Assembly (NCBI RefSeq): GCF_007970185.1 | Contig: NZ_CP042431.1 | Span: 5,394,001-5,458,000 of the forward strand | DNA length: 64,000 bases | Direction: 5' to 3' | Source: Pseudobacter ginsenosidimutans | GTDB taxonomy: Bacteria; Bacteroidota; Bacteroidia; Chitinophagales; Chitinophagaceae | In this document: positions 8,601-15,927 of the stretch, in pieces | How the letters are laid out: every line of letters begins with the position of its first letter | Position numbering within the stretch: position 1 is the first letter of the stretch | The notes under the pieces: generated by a model | Told to the model about the DNA's origin: nothing | Databases searched by the model: none | Seen by the model: only the letters and a program-made list of their open reading frames with translations | Made by a program: the position numbers and the translations under genes

Positions 8601-11255
8601 GGGCAATTCACCTATGCGTCCGGCGACCTCGATGCCGGCAATTCAACTCCGCTCAACAAGCTGGACCTGAGATTGCCCAATGGTATTTCAGGACAATACT
8701 ATGTTTTTGTGGTAACGGATACGGACGACCGAATCAAAGAACCTGCTCCCGGTGCAAAGAATGATAATACTACCCGCAGCACCACTGCTATGCAGGTGAC
8801 TTTGCAATCCCTTCCGGATCTGGTGGTAACACAGATCGCTGCTACAGGGACTGTGCAGGCTGGCGCACCCATGAGCATTTCGTACAAAGTGCAAAACAGG
8901 GGAGATGAGGTCATATCCGGAAGATGGACAGATTACCTGTTCATCTCCAAAGAGCCTGTATGGGATGTGAACAAAGCCATTCATTTGAAAGATTTCCCGC
9001 AAGTAAGGGATATGTTGAAAATGGAAGAATACGGAAGCAACCATACGATGAAATGTCCGTCAACACTTCCTGCCGGTACCTATTATCTCTACCTGTTGGC
9101 TGACTTCAATGATGAATTGTATGAAAAAGATAATGAAACGGACAATATCCGCAGATCGGCTGCATTTGAAGTAGCAGCCTATCCTCCGGTTGATCTGCGT
9201 ATGCAATCAGTGAGCAGTCCCGAACCTGCAATGAACGATACGAAAATTACGGTGGAATGGATAGTGAGGAATGCAGGATCCAACCATCCCGTTTCCGAAT
9301 ACTGGGTGGATGGCGTTTACCTTTCCCGCGACGAGCAATTTGGTGCAGATGATATTCTCATCGGTGGCGCAGAACACAATGAACCAATGGAACCCGGTGG
9401 AGCTTATACCAGGAAACAGTCATTCATACTGCCACGCAGGCTTCCGGCTGGCATCTACAATATCATTGTGGTAGCAGATCATATCAATACGCAGCAAGAC
9501 AATAATCTTGCAAACAACTGGAAGCTTAGTCTCTTACAGGATGGCACTGTGGCGAAATTGCATATCCGCAGGGCTGAACCTGCAGACCTGCAACCTGTGT
9601 TGCTGTTGGCGCCTCCTGTGATCACAGCCGGTCAGGTGCCAGTAATCAGCTGGAGAGTAGCCAATGCCGGCGCCAATACCACCAGTGATAAAAACTGGGT
9701 AGACAGATTGTTCCTGTCTTCAGACAGGGTTTATGATCATGGAGATATTCCTGTCGGACAATATGGAAGGAACGATTCCCTGAAAGCAGGAGAAACCTAT
9801 GAGCTGACTTCCCTGGAAAGTGTTGTTCCGCTCACAGCCAAAGGGAACTACTATCTCATTTTGAAAGTGGATGCAACCGACCGTGTTTTTGAAAATGACA
9901 AGGAAGGGAATAATGAGATGTCTGTGGCCATCACTGTTGTGGAGCCACAGAAGACAGATCTGAAAGTGCAGCCATTCACTGTTGCGGATACCATGCGGAT
10001 CAAAGACAGGTTCAGGCTTTACTACACGGTGGAAAATGCCGGAGGTTATCCGGCAGAAGGCAGGATGAGAATGTCTTATTACCTGTCGAGGGATCCGGTG
10101 AAAGATCCATCTGACATCCTTATCGGGAGCGATTTTGCGCATTCAGGTATCCCTGCCGGCAAAGAGAAGAATTATGGCAGCAATGAATTGTCGATGGTGG
10201 GCGCCACAGGAGATTATTTCATTCTGGTGGAAGTGGATGCACAAAACCATATCGCGGAAACGGATGATGCGAACAATGTAACGGCATCTTCATTAATGGT
10301 GCACATAAAAGTGGATAGTCTTGAATTGAACAAGAGCAAAAGGATTGAGCAGTTCAGTGAAGTGCCACAATATTACAGGATCAATATTCCTGAAGAGCTG
10401 GACGGGCAGGCATTGCTCATCTCAACCAGCAGGATCACCGGAAAAGGAGAAGTGGAATTATATGTGAGGTATGAAGAAGTGCCTACAGCCGGCATCCACG
10501 ATTATTCTCATCAATATGCATTGAACACCAACCAGGAATTGATGATCCCTGATCTGGAGGCTGGTACCTACTATCTGATGGTGCTCAGCAGGAATCATGT
10601 GAACCAGTTGCAGACGGTAGATCTGGGTGTGCATATCCGGAATTTCGAGATCAGGAAAGTGGAAACCAATAAAGGTGGAAATACCGGAAATGTAACGGTG
10701 AAGATCAGTGGATCAAAGTTCGAAGTCACTACCGATGTGTATCTGAGGAACGATGCCGGTATCACCATCAATGCTTCAAAGATCGTGTATATAGATCAGG
10801 CCACGGTTTTCGCCACTTTCCCTCTGGCAGGTGCAACAGCAGGAGCCTATGATGTAGTGGCAACAAATGAAGAGGGTACAGAAGTGCTATTGCCGAAGGG
10901 GTTCAATATTGAAGCAGGTAAGCAAACTGCCGTGGTGACCGCGGTGAAACATGCGGAATCTGTCCGGATGAATGCTTTGACCGCCATGACAATCGAGTTC
11001 AGTAACGAAGGCAATGTAGATATACCACTGACACAACGCGCCATTATCAGTTTGTTCAGAGCTCCATTGGGTCTTACAGCTGATCTGCCGGCAAATACAT
11101 TGCCAGGTGTTACCATCACCCTGCTGGATTCGCGCGAACCCATAAAAGTATTGAGACCCGGCGCCAAAGGTTCCGTAAAGCTCTTTGCAAGGGCATCGCG
11201 GGAATTGGAATTTGGTATGTTCCATCTCGAAACCCAAGAACAGGCAAATCCATGA
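5646..11255 (+). CDS. Giant secreted protein with eight CARDB repeats
   Basis: A 1869-residue protein. The ATG at 5646 is chosen because it opens a signal peptide (MKSILLTASFLVAALFLLPAQQ, cut near AIAQQ). Residues ~25-260 hold three ~75-residue repeats, each with a YFIDDDPGFGRG-like start and a WGIT/WSIT end. A PKD/Fn3-like region follows (~270-550). From ~555 to ~1560 there are eight CARDB (cell-adhesion-related) repeats of ~120 residues, each with PDL-V at the start, YLSxDxxxD in the middle and DNNN near the end. A PPC-like domain (~1570-1660) and a TIG/IPT-like domain (~1680-1770) come last. No T9SS sorting domain is visible at the C-terminus. The next gene overlaps it by 4 bp (ATGA), implying translational coupling. 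Role inferred: adhesion or matrix protein. Confidence 0.85.
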   Translation: MKSILLTASFLVAALFLLPAQQAIAQQITKGEYFIDDDPGFGRGKPFSFTAGEDVTNAAFNVDFAGIADGFHRLYMRFRNDAGTWSITSSRTFYKQPAPPTAPVNILRGETFMDKDPGFGKGNPLFTVQQNGESVALVSYTMEAGLAEGFHMMSTRFLDANGVWGHTSTRYFFNQKIPVDQANVRIHRLEYSIDFDQGPGHGKVYNIPEADRSGNVTNIVFEPDLTGVEIGAHKLYVRGQDQYGKWGITQIVDFRLEPPGGTFITMGTLPEFLCENGFTPIPFTLNAPIQANNIFYAELSDEFGSFENPERGVTRIGELIGNQPGIIPARIPRSMRLGTNYRIRIVSTNPRDTSAESIGLNLHAKPGVIAIAGDTITCLGKYDYTLSNGVPGSANYSWKLVSGGVLSPNAEKVSVDWVAAGVHKLEVTDHTICAYEDSVKTLEVDVAIAELEGVFWDAQMLPKDNQINITFPVTFSWNPISNAVSYDLYVWEDGAQKPAAPTVSNLTGVSFVFQHDGAFFKYGKSYRWCIVAKRACQKVESRVYLFRFLIHPNLITTEVTGPATVFSEGSITVNYKVKNTGAGEAANQTWSDLVYLSTDRILDKQVDHYLGSVPSTTAVAPGATYSGTGTFVVPVGLNGDYHIIVVPNGLGSLPETDQEDNAGASNQATDVQLTPPPDLQVTAIVRPGITAFSGQFYDFSWTVTNKGTGPMRVDHWWDNLYISPDRSTDLTNAIKLTSAVNGPLLEVGKEGKRGVNVRIPNGLSGKYYLIVQTDVQRDVYEHSNEDNNIMVGDEINLVLTPPIDMIPVSMQIQETATSFDQIPVKWRVMNDGGSTTNGWNYSDVFLLSRDAVLDKSKAIQIGGAGKNYKLDPDQFDDSESKLYINDTLHGLYYVYLVTDFYDQLYEHDNENNNVLKHTKQLLVKTPNLQVSEVRIPASAVSGSPVTIEWTVKNTGDGRARNQAITDKIYISTFPEITEENKGTFVGQFTYASGDLDAGNSTPLNKLDLRLPNGISGQYYVFVVTDTDDRIKEPAPGAKNDNTTRSTTAMQVTLQSLPDLVVTQIAATGTVQAGAPMSISYKVQNRGDEVISGRWTDYLFISKEPVWDVNKAIHLKDFPQVRDMLKMEEYGSNHTMKCPSTLPAGTYYLYLLADFNDELYEKDNETDNIRRSAAFEVAAYPPVDLRMQSVSSPEPAMNDTKITVEWIVRNAGSNHPVSEYWVDGVYLSRDEQFGADDILIGGAEHNEPMEPGGAYTRKQSFILPRRLPAGIYNIIVVADHINTQQDNNLANNWKLSLLQDGTVAKLHIRRAEPADLQPVLLLAPPVITAGQVPVISWRVANAGANTTSDKNWVDRLFLSSDRVYDHGDIPVGQYGRNDSLKAGETYELTSLESVVPLTAKGNYYLILKVDATDRVFENDKEGNNEMSVAITVVEPQKTDLKVQPFTVADTMRIKDRFRLYYTVENAGGYPAEGRMRMSYYLSRDPVKDPSDILIGSDFAHSGIPAGKEKNYGSNELSMVGATGDYFILVEVDAQNHIAETDDANNVTASSLMVHIKVDSLELNKSKRIEQFSEVPQYYRINIPEELDGQALLISTSRITGKGEVELYVRYEEVPTAGIHDYSHQYALNTNQELMIPDLEAGTYYLMVLSRNHVNQLQTVDLGVHIRNFEIRKVETNKGGNTGNVTVKISGSKFEVTTDVYLRNDAGITINASKIVYIDQATVFATFPLAGATAGAYDVVATNEEGTEVLLPKGFNIEAGKQTAVVTAVKHAESVRMNALTAMTIEFSNEGNVDIPLTQRAIISLFRAPLGLTADLPANTLPGVTITLLDSREPIKVLRPGAKGSVKLFARASRELEFGMFHLETQEQANP

Positions 11256-12400
11256 AGACTATTCAAATCATATTAATGACCCTCCTGGTCCACCTGTTGC
11301 AGGCGCAACAGGTGACCAGGCCACTGGTAGCGGAATGGGACCGTGTTCATACATGGGAAGATCAGTTGCTGTATTCTATAAAATGCGCCAATGGCGATAT
11401 CGTCCTGTTCTGTCAGCCTGCCGACAGGAATCTGCATATGCTCCGTTTGAATGCAGCTGGTAAGCAATTATCAGATATCTCATTTCCTGCTTTTCGTCCA
11501 TTCGGCAGACTGGAGATCTCATCAGTGAAAGAAAGCAAAGATGGCAACTTGTATGTGCTGCTCAATACGCCTGAGAGAGATCCGATGATTGCTAAGTTTT
11601 CCGTGAAAGGGCAATTGTTATTGGCGCAATCCTTACTCACGGAATTGAAGAGAACCAGTTTGTCTTACAGCTCGTCTTTATTCCTTAAAGACAGCACAGT
11701 GGTTTGTTACGGGATCAAGGGCGGAGATCTCTGGGAAGCTGTACTGGATCACAAGGGCTCAGTGATCACTGAAACGATTTATGCATGGGAAGATGATCAC
11801 TATATCATGGACATCATTACTGCTGCCGATGGTAATCCGCTGATTCTTGCCAAAAGTGAAACCAGCGATGAAACAGGTAACAATATCGGCGTCACCCACC
11901 TCATCAGGATTAACAACCAGCGGCACACCCTTGAAAAATGGAATAGTTTTCCCGGAAGGAATGCCAGTATATGCCTGACCTCAAATGGAGGATATGCATT
12001 GACGGTAGATACCGCCACGGTTTCCCTCAATCAATCCTTTGTGCTGCATTTGCTGGACCATCAGCTGGTACTCAGGAATTCAGTGAAACTGTTCGACAAT
12101 GAAACAGGCATTTCACCCGCAAAGATCAGTCCCTGGGCAAATGGGCTCTTAGCCATTACTGCAATAGAATCCGGAAAGCTCAGTTTACTTGTAATGGACC
12201 GGGAAGCGAGGCTGCAGGCAAAATTCTCTCAGGAGAATAAAGAGAAAGTGATGCTCCTCAGAACAGTTTTCCTGGATGAAGAAAAATTGGGTTGCCTGTA
12301 TGAGTTTGATGCAGGTATTACTTCCGGTTCTGCAAACATGGACTGGTTCAGAGGAAAGCAAATCGTTTTTCCCCTGAACAAATTAACTGGTAAAGAATAA
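11252..12400 (+). CDS. Secreted protein of unknown function, possibly beta-propeller
   Basis: A 382-residue protein with a signal peptide (MKTIQIILMTLLVHLLQAQQ). The body consists of recurring ~45-60-residue beta-rich units such as GDIVLFCQPADRNLHML, GNLYVLLNTPERDPMIAKF, GNPLILAKSETSDETG and NGGYALTVDTAT. This resembles a WD40/kelch-like propeller in which each blade reports a value, but no family is recognised with certainty. There are no catalytic motifs and no sorting domain. The start codon overlaps the stop of the CARDB gene (ATGA) and the next gene begins 7 bp after the stop, so its product is made in step with the two giant neighbours and may form a complex with them. Confidence 0.65.
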   Translation: MKTIQIILMTLLVHLLQAQQVTRPLVAEWDRVHTWEDQLLYSIKCANGDIVLFCQPADRNLHMLRLNAAGKQLSDISFPAFRPFGRLEISSVKESKDGNLYVLLNTPERDPMIAKFSVKGQLLLAQSLLTELKRTSLSYSSSLFLKDSTVVCYGIKGGDLWEAVLDHKGSVITETIYAWEDDHYIMDIITAADGNPLILAKSETSDETGNNIGVTHLIRINNQRHTLEKWNSFPGRNASICLTSNGGYALTVDTATVSLNQSFVLHLLDHQLVLRNSVKLFDNETGISPAKISPWANGLLAITAIESGKLSLLVMDREARLQAKFSQENKEKVMLLRTVFLDEEKLGCLYEFDAGITSGSANMDWFRGKQIVFPLNKLTGKE

Positions 12401-12407
12401 TGCAATT

Positions 12408-15158
12408 ATGAAAAGATATTTAATTGTTCTGTTGGTAATACTGTGTGGTTCTAATGGGATGACGCAAGACAGATTCCCGGTTCCGAACCCGGACCACAAA
12501 CCAGTAAAAAATGGTTGTGTGAGTCAGTTCAGGATGGCAGGACTTAAAAAAGTTCCTTATAATTTTTCTGCAATGTGCGACGACCATACGGAATGCATCA
12601 ATTCCTGTGGGGCTGATCTGGGTTTTTGCGGAGATAAGCTTTGGGCGTCAATGTCTCAATCCTGTAACGGAGATGAGAAGTGCAGGGACATTGCCAATCT
12701 TATCAATCTTTCAGTGCAGCGGTCCTCTGCTGCACAAAAAGCCTATTCAAGGGCGCAGAAGAAAGCCTGTTTGACCTGTGATGATGTGTTCAGATTTGCC
12801 GGTTCAAAAATGATCAATACTTATTGCGCAGATGCGCCGCTCACTATCAATGACTCTGTAACACTTGATATGGAAATCCACCCGGAGGTAAAGAAGAACC
12901 TGAAGAACTTTGAGGTGGGTTCCGTTTCCCGGACATTTGATGTTAAATCAGGGGAAAGTCCGAGATTAAGGATCGGTGATCTGGGATCGTCCCGGGTGTT
13001 TTATGTGAAAGGTACTTTCTCGCTCAATAATCAGAATATCACCTGTGGATCTACCGTGAGTATCGAGTTCAAATCCGTCGATTGTGGGAAGCCTGCACAT
13101 AGATGGCGGATCCCGGTACGCGCATCCGTAGACCCCAACGATATCATCGGTCCGGAAGGTTTTGGCGATGGAAAAATGGTGAGCAGCCGCCTGCCGCAAC
13201 CCTATACGATCCGTTTCGAGAATGATTCCAACCTGGCCACAGCACCGGCGCAGATCGTTCATATTACCCATCCGCTCGATAAGAATGTAGATCCTTTTTC
13301 CATTCGCTTAGGCAATTTCGGATTCGGTAAGTATGTATTTGAAATACCTGAAGACCGGACTTTCTACAATACCCGCCTCGATCTCAATGCAGATCTCGGT
13401 ATTGTAGTGGACCTGACTGCAGGTATCAATACAGAAACCCGTGAAGCATTCTGGATCTTCGAATCCAAAGAGTCTGCTACAGGATTTCCTCCCACAGATG
13501 TGATGAAGGGTTTCCTGCCTGTGAACGATCCTGAACATGCAGGCGAAGGATTCATTACGTATACCATCAAAGGTGCACCTAATGCAGCTACCGGTGATAC
13601 GGTACATGCGAAAGCTTCCATCGTTTTCGACGATAATGCGCCCATTGAAACGCCTCCCATCTGGAATACACTCGATGCCGGCGATCCACATAGCAGCATG
13701 AAGCCGCTTCCGGCCAAAGCAGAAGGCTCATCGCTCAAACTGGAATGGACAGGTGCAGATGATCCGGAAGGATCAGGTATCAGACATTACGATCTCTACA
13801 TGTCGAAAGACAATGGACCCTTTCTGGTTTATAAAGAAGGCATCAAAGAAACATTCGTTGACTTCAACGAAGAAGGAGGGCACTATAAATTCTTCGTTAT
13901 TGCAACCGATAATGTTGGCCACCGCGAAGCACAGAAAACCGCTGCAGAAGTATCCGTTGAATGGAGACCTTCTTTGGGATGTCCTTCCAATAAAATTGCA
14001 GAACCCGATGCAGGTGTGTGTACTGCCGTGGTAACGGGTATCGATCCGGACAGAGGCGCTCTTTCTTCCACTGTTGTGATCAGCTACACGCTCAGCGGCG
14101 CAACTACCGCCACTGGGACGGGTTCAGCCAGTGGGCTCAGTTTCAACAAAGGAGTAACCACTGTTACCTATTCCGCCAACACCAATCCGGTGGTGACCTG
14201 CTCCTTTACAGTAACCGTGAACGAAAGGGCAGAGATCTGTAACAACCAGATCGATGATGATTGCGATGGCCAGGTGGACGAAGATTGCCCAACAGGCGCA
14301 GTGCTCTGGTACCGCGATGCCGATAACGATGGCTATGGCGACATCAACAATACTGTTCTTGCCGTGAGCAAACCCGATGGCTATGTTGCCGATCTCAGGG
14401 ATTGTAACGATGGCGATGCTACCGTGCATCCCGGCGCTACCGAAATCTGCAACAACAATGTAGATGATGATTGCGATGGTCAGGTAGATGAGGATTGCCC
14501 CACCAACGAAACTACCTGGTACCGGGACGCTGATAACGATTCCTATGGCGATCCCAACAATACCCGCCGTGCTGCCAGCAAACCCGATGGCTATGTAGCA
14601 GACAACAGGGATTGCAATGATAATAACGCCAATATTCATCCGGGCGCTACGGAGATCTGTGGCAATAACCAGGATGATGATTGCGATGGACAGGTAGATG
14701 AGAATTGTCCTGCATCGAAAACCTGGTACCGCGACAATGATAACGATGGTTATGGTGATGAAGCACATTCGGTGCAGTCCGCAGACAAGCCAGCCGGATA
14801 TGTAGACAGGAAAGGCGATTGCAACGATAATAACCCGAATATCCATCCCGGCGCTACGGAGGTTTGTGATGGTGTTGATAATAACTGTGATGGCAGAGGT
14901 GATGATTGCGCTCCAGGTCTTTATGCCAGGGCGATGCCCAACCCCAGCAACCGTTTCTTCCGCATCGTTATGCAGAGCGATCAACGCGAAGCAGTGACCA
15001 TTACCATCCGTAACAGCAATGGCAAAGTGATGGAAGTGATCCGGACAGCTGTAACGGCCACACCTGAGTTTGGCGCCAACTATACTTCCGGTATCTACTA
15101 TGCGGAAATAGTGCAGGGCGGCAGAAGAACAGTACTGAAACTGATCAAGCTTCCCTGA
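12408..15158 (+). CDS. T9SS-exported protein with degenerate PLA2-like domain and MopE metal-binding repeats
   Basis: A 916-residue protein with a signal peptide (residues 1-~20). Residues 35-125 follow the phospholipase A2 pattern: NGC, then CDDHTECINSCG with Cys57 and His60, then spaced Cys residues ending CLTC. The Ca-binding Asp after the His is Thr61, and the NGCGxxG calcium loop is broken. Residues ~240-415 carry a DPNDIIGPEGFG module seen in other giant CARDB proteins, ~425-520 an Fn3-like fold, ~525-605 an HYR-like domain, and ~608-832 four MopE-type repeats (EICNNxxDDDCDGQVDEDCP, DADNDGYGD, DCND). The last ~75 residues (AMPNPSNRFFRIV to VLKLIKLP) are a T9SS type A sorting domain. It ends the operon just before a terminator. 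Expected at the cell surface, binding Ca or Cu; lipase activity is unlikely. Confidence 0.85.
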   Translation: MKRYLIVLLVILCGSNGMTQDRFPVPNPDHKPVKNGCVSQFRMAGLKKVPYNFSAMCDDHTECINSCGADLGFCGDKLWASMSQSCNGDEKCRDIANLINLSVQRSSAAQKAYSRAQKKACLTCDDVFRFAGSKMINTYCADAPLTINDSVTLDMEIHPEVKKNLKNFEVGSVSRTFDVKSGESPRLRIGDLGSSRVFYVKGTFSLNNQNITCGSTVSIEFKSVDCGKPAHRWRIPVRASVDPNDIIGPEGFGDGKMVSSRLPQPYTIRFENDSNLATAPAQIVHITHPLDKNVDPFSIRLGNFGFGKYVFEIPEDRTFYNTRLDLNADLGIVVDLTAGINTETREAFWIFESKESATGFPPTDVMKGFLPVNDPEHAGEGFITYTIKGAPNAATGDTVHAKASIVFDDNAPIETPPIWNTLDAGDPHSSMKPLPAKAEGSSLKLEWTGADDPEGSGIRHYDLYMSKDNGPFLVYKEGIKETFVDFNEEGGHYKFFVIATDNVGHREAQKTAAEVSVEWRPSLGCPSNKIAEPDAGVCTAVVTGIDPDRGALSSTVVISYTLSGATTATGTGSASGLSFNKGVTTVTYSANTNPVVTCSFTVTVNERAEICNNQIDDDCDGQVDEDCPTGAVLWYRDADNDGYGDINNTVLAVSKPDGYVADLRDCNDGDATVHPGATEICNNNVDDDCDGQVDEDCPTNETTWYRDADNDSYGDPNNTRRAASKPDGYVADNRDCNDNNANIHPGATEICGNNQDDDCDGQVDENCPASKTWYRDNDNDGYGDEAHSVQSADKPAGYVDRKGDCNDNNPNIHPGATEVCDGVDNNCDGRGDDCAPGLYARAMPNPSNRFFRIVMQSDQREAVTITIRNSNGKVMEVIRTAVTATPEFGANYTSGIYYAEIVQGGRRTVLKLIKLP
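14232..14902 (+). repeat. Four tandem ~210-bp coding repeats (MopE metal-binding units)
   Basis: Repeat units begin at 14232, 14442, 14652 and 14859, a period of 210, 210 and 207 bp; the last unit is short. Each unit encodes a Cys/Asp-rich putative metal-binding motif followed by WYRDxDNDxYGD and DCNDxxxxxHPGAT. The first three units are close to identical in their Asp-rich core at DNA level, so this stretch can vary in copy number by recombination. Confidence 0.9.
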
Positions 15159-15179
15159 TCATAATGATTGAGAAGGAGA

Positions 15180-15212
15180 GGGGCTGACCTCATTTTGATG
15201 TCAGCCCCTTTT
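15180..15212 (+). terminator. Intrinsic terminator of the surface-protein operon
   Basis: GGGGCTGAC (15180-15188) pairs with GTCAGCCCC (15200-15208), a 9-bp perfect stem with an 11-nt loop, followed by TTTT. It lies 21 bp after the stop of the T9SS cargo gene. Confidence 0.9.
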
Positions 15213-15257
15213 AATTGCTCCGATCTTCTTAAATTAGCGCACCCATAACTATACTGT

Positions 15258-15845
15258 ATGAAATGGAAAGGCTATCTAATTGGGATCGTTATTGCTGTTA
15301 TTGCGCTGATATTACTCTTCACCCGCATGAACAACAGGATCAGGAATAAGATCAGTAAGGAAGAGGCCGCGCAGAAAGCAGCTCACCAGGACCTTCCCGT
15401 GTATACGCCTCCCATCGATTCCTTTCCATATCTCTACAAACCTTATGATACCATGAGCATCACACCTAACAGCTGGGCCCTTGTATTGAAAGGCAGCAAA
15501 GCCGATGTGGATCCCAAAAACAAACGGCTGGTGGAAGCGGATGGCGATATGATATTTGTGATCCACAAAAAAGATATTCCATTTGTTGTGAATACCCGTA
15601 TCCTTCAACTCAAGGTCCTGAAGCCGGGGATCTTCCGTGTGGAAGCATTTCGTGTTGACAATGGCGAGAAAGTGGATGTGCTGGAAGGAGTGGTCCGTGC
15701 GCAAAAAAGATACAAATCTCCCTTCCCGGAACCCGATACTGTGCGCAGTTCCGAAATGGTGATGATCAACGACAAGATCGACCTGATGGAAAAAGAAAAA
15801 GAAGACCTCGCTCAATTTGCCCAATGGTGGCGATCCAGGAAATAA
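15258..15845 (+). CDS. Single-span membrane protein with FecR-like domain, no partner sigma gene
   Basis: A 195-residue protein. Residues 5-22 (GYLIGIVIAVIALILLFT) form one N-terminal membrane helix, placing the rest in the periplasm. Residues ~75-150 resemble the core of a FecR sensor domain: GDMIFVIHKKDIPFVVNTRILQLKVLK mirrors the canonical GEAYFDVKQNTEKPFIVHTVNIDVEVLG of the true FecR at 41167-42345, and VDVLEGVVRAQK mirrors the strand after it. The N-terminal anti-sigma part of FecR is missing and there is no adjacent sigma gene. The C-terminus (DKIDLMEKEKEDLAQFAQWW) is helical. It stands alone after a terminator. Function is unknown; it may be a stripped FecR that senses or scaffolds in the periplasm. 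Confidence 0.6.
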   Translation: MKWKGYLIGIVIAVIALILLFTRMNNRIRNKISKEEAAQKAAHQDLPVYTPPIDSFPYLYKPYDTMSITPNSWALVLKGSKADVDPKNKRLVEADGDMIFVIHKKDIPFVVNTRILQLKVLKPGIFRVEAFRVDNGEKVDVLEGVVRAQKRYKSPFPEPDTVRSSEMVMINDKIDLMEKEKEDLAQFAQWWRSRK

Positions 15846-15856
15846 AGTTTCATTTC

Positions 15857-15885
15857 GCTTCACCCTAATTGTACCATGCAGTGTT
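15857..15885 (+). promoter_or_regulatory. ECF-type bipartite promoter motif before the protease gene
   Basis: GCTTCACCCT (15857-15866), 14 nt, then GTGTT (15881-15885). The same two boxes with the same 14-nt spacing occur before the ECF sigma gene (40379) and before its FecR gene (41117). The start codon of the protease lies 42 nt downstream, so it would be transcribed from here. Confidence 0.55.
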
Positions 15886-15927
15886 TGATGGAAAGGCGCC
15901 GGTATAAAAACAGGCGGCTTTTCGAGT

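Noticed and set aside
14232-14902. Regular ~210-bp repeats considered as a CRISPR-like or non-coding array
   Set aside because: The units are in frame, longer than any CRISPR repeat-spacer unit, and encode conserved metal-binding residues.
14124-14984. Open frame of 286 codons on the minus strand opposite the MopE repeats
   Set aside because: It is a shadow of the repetitive Asp-rich coding region. The product is low-complexity Ile/Val/Ala-rich sequence without a signal or conserved motif, and the plus strand has clear domains.
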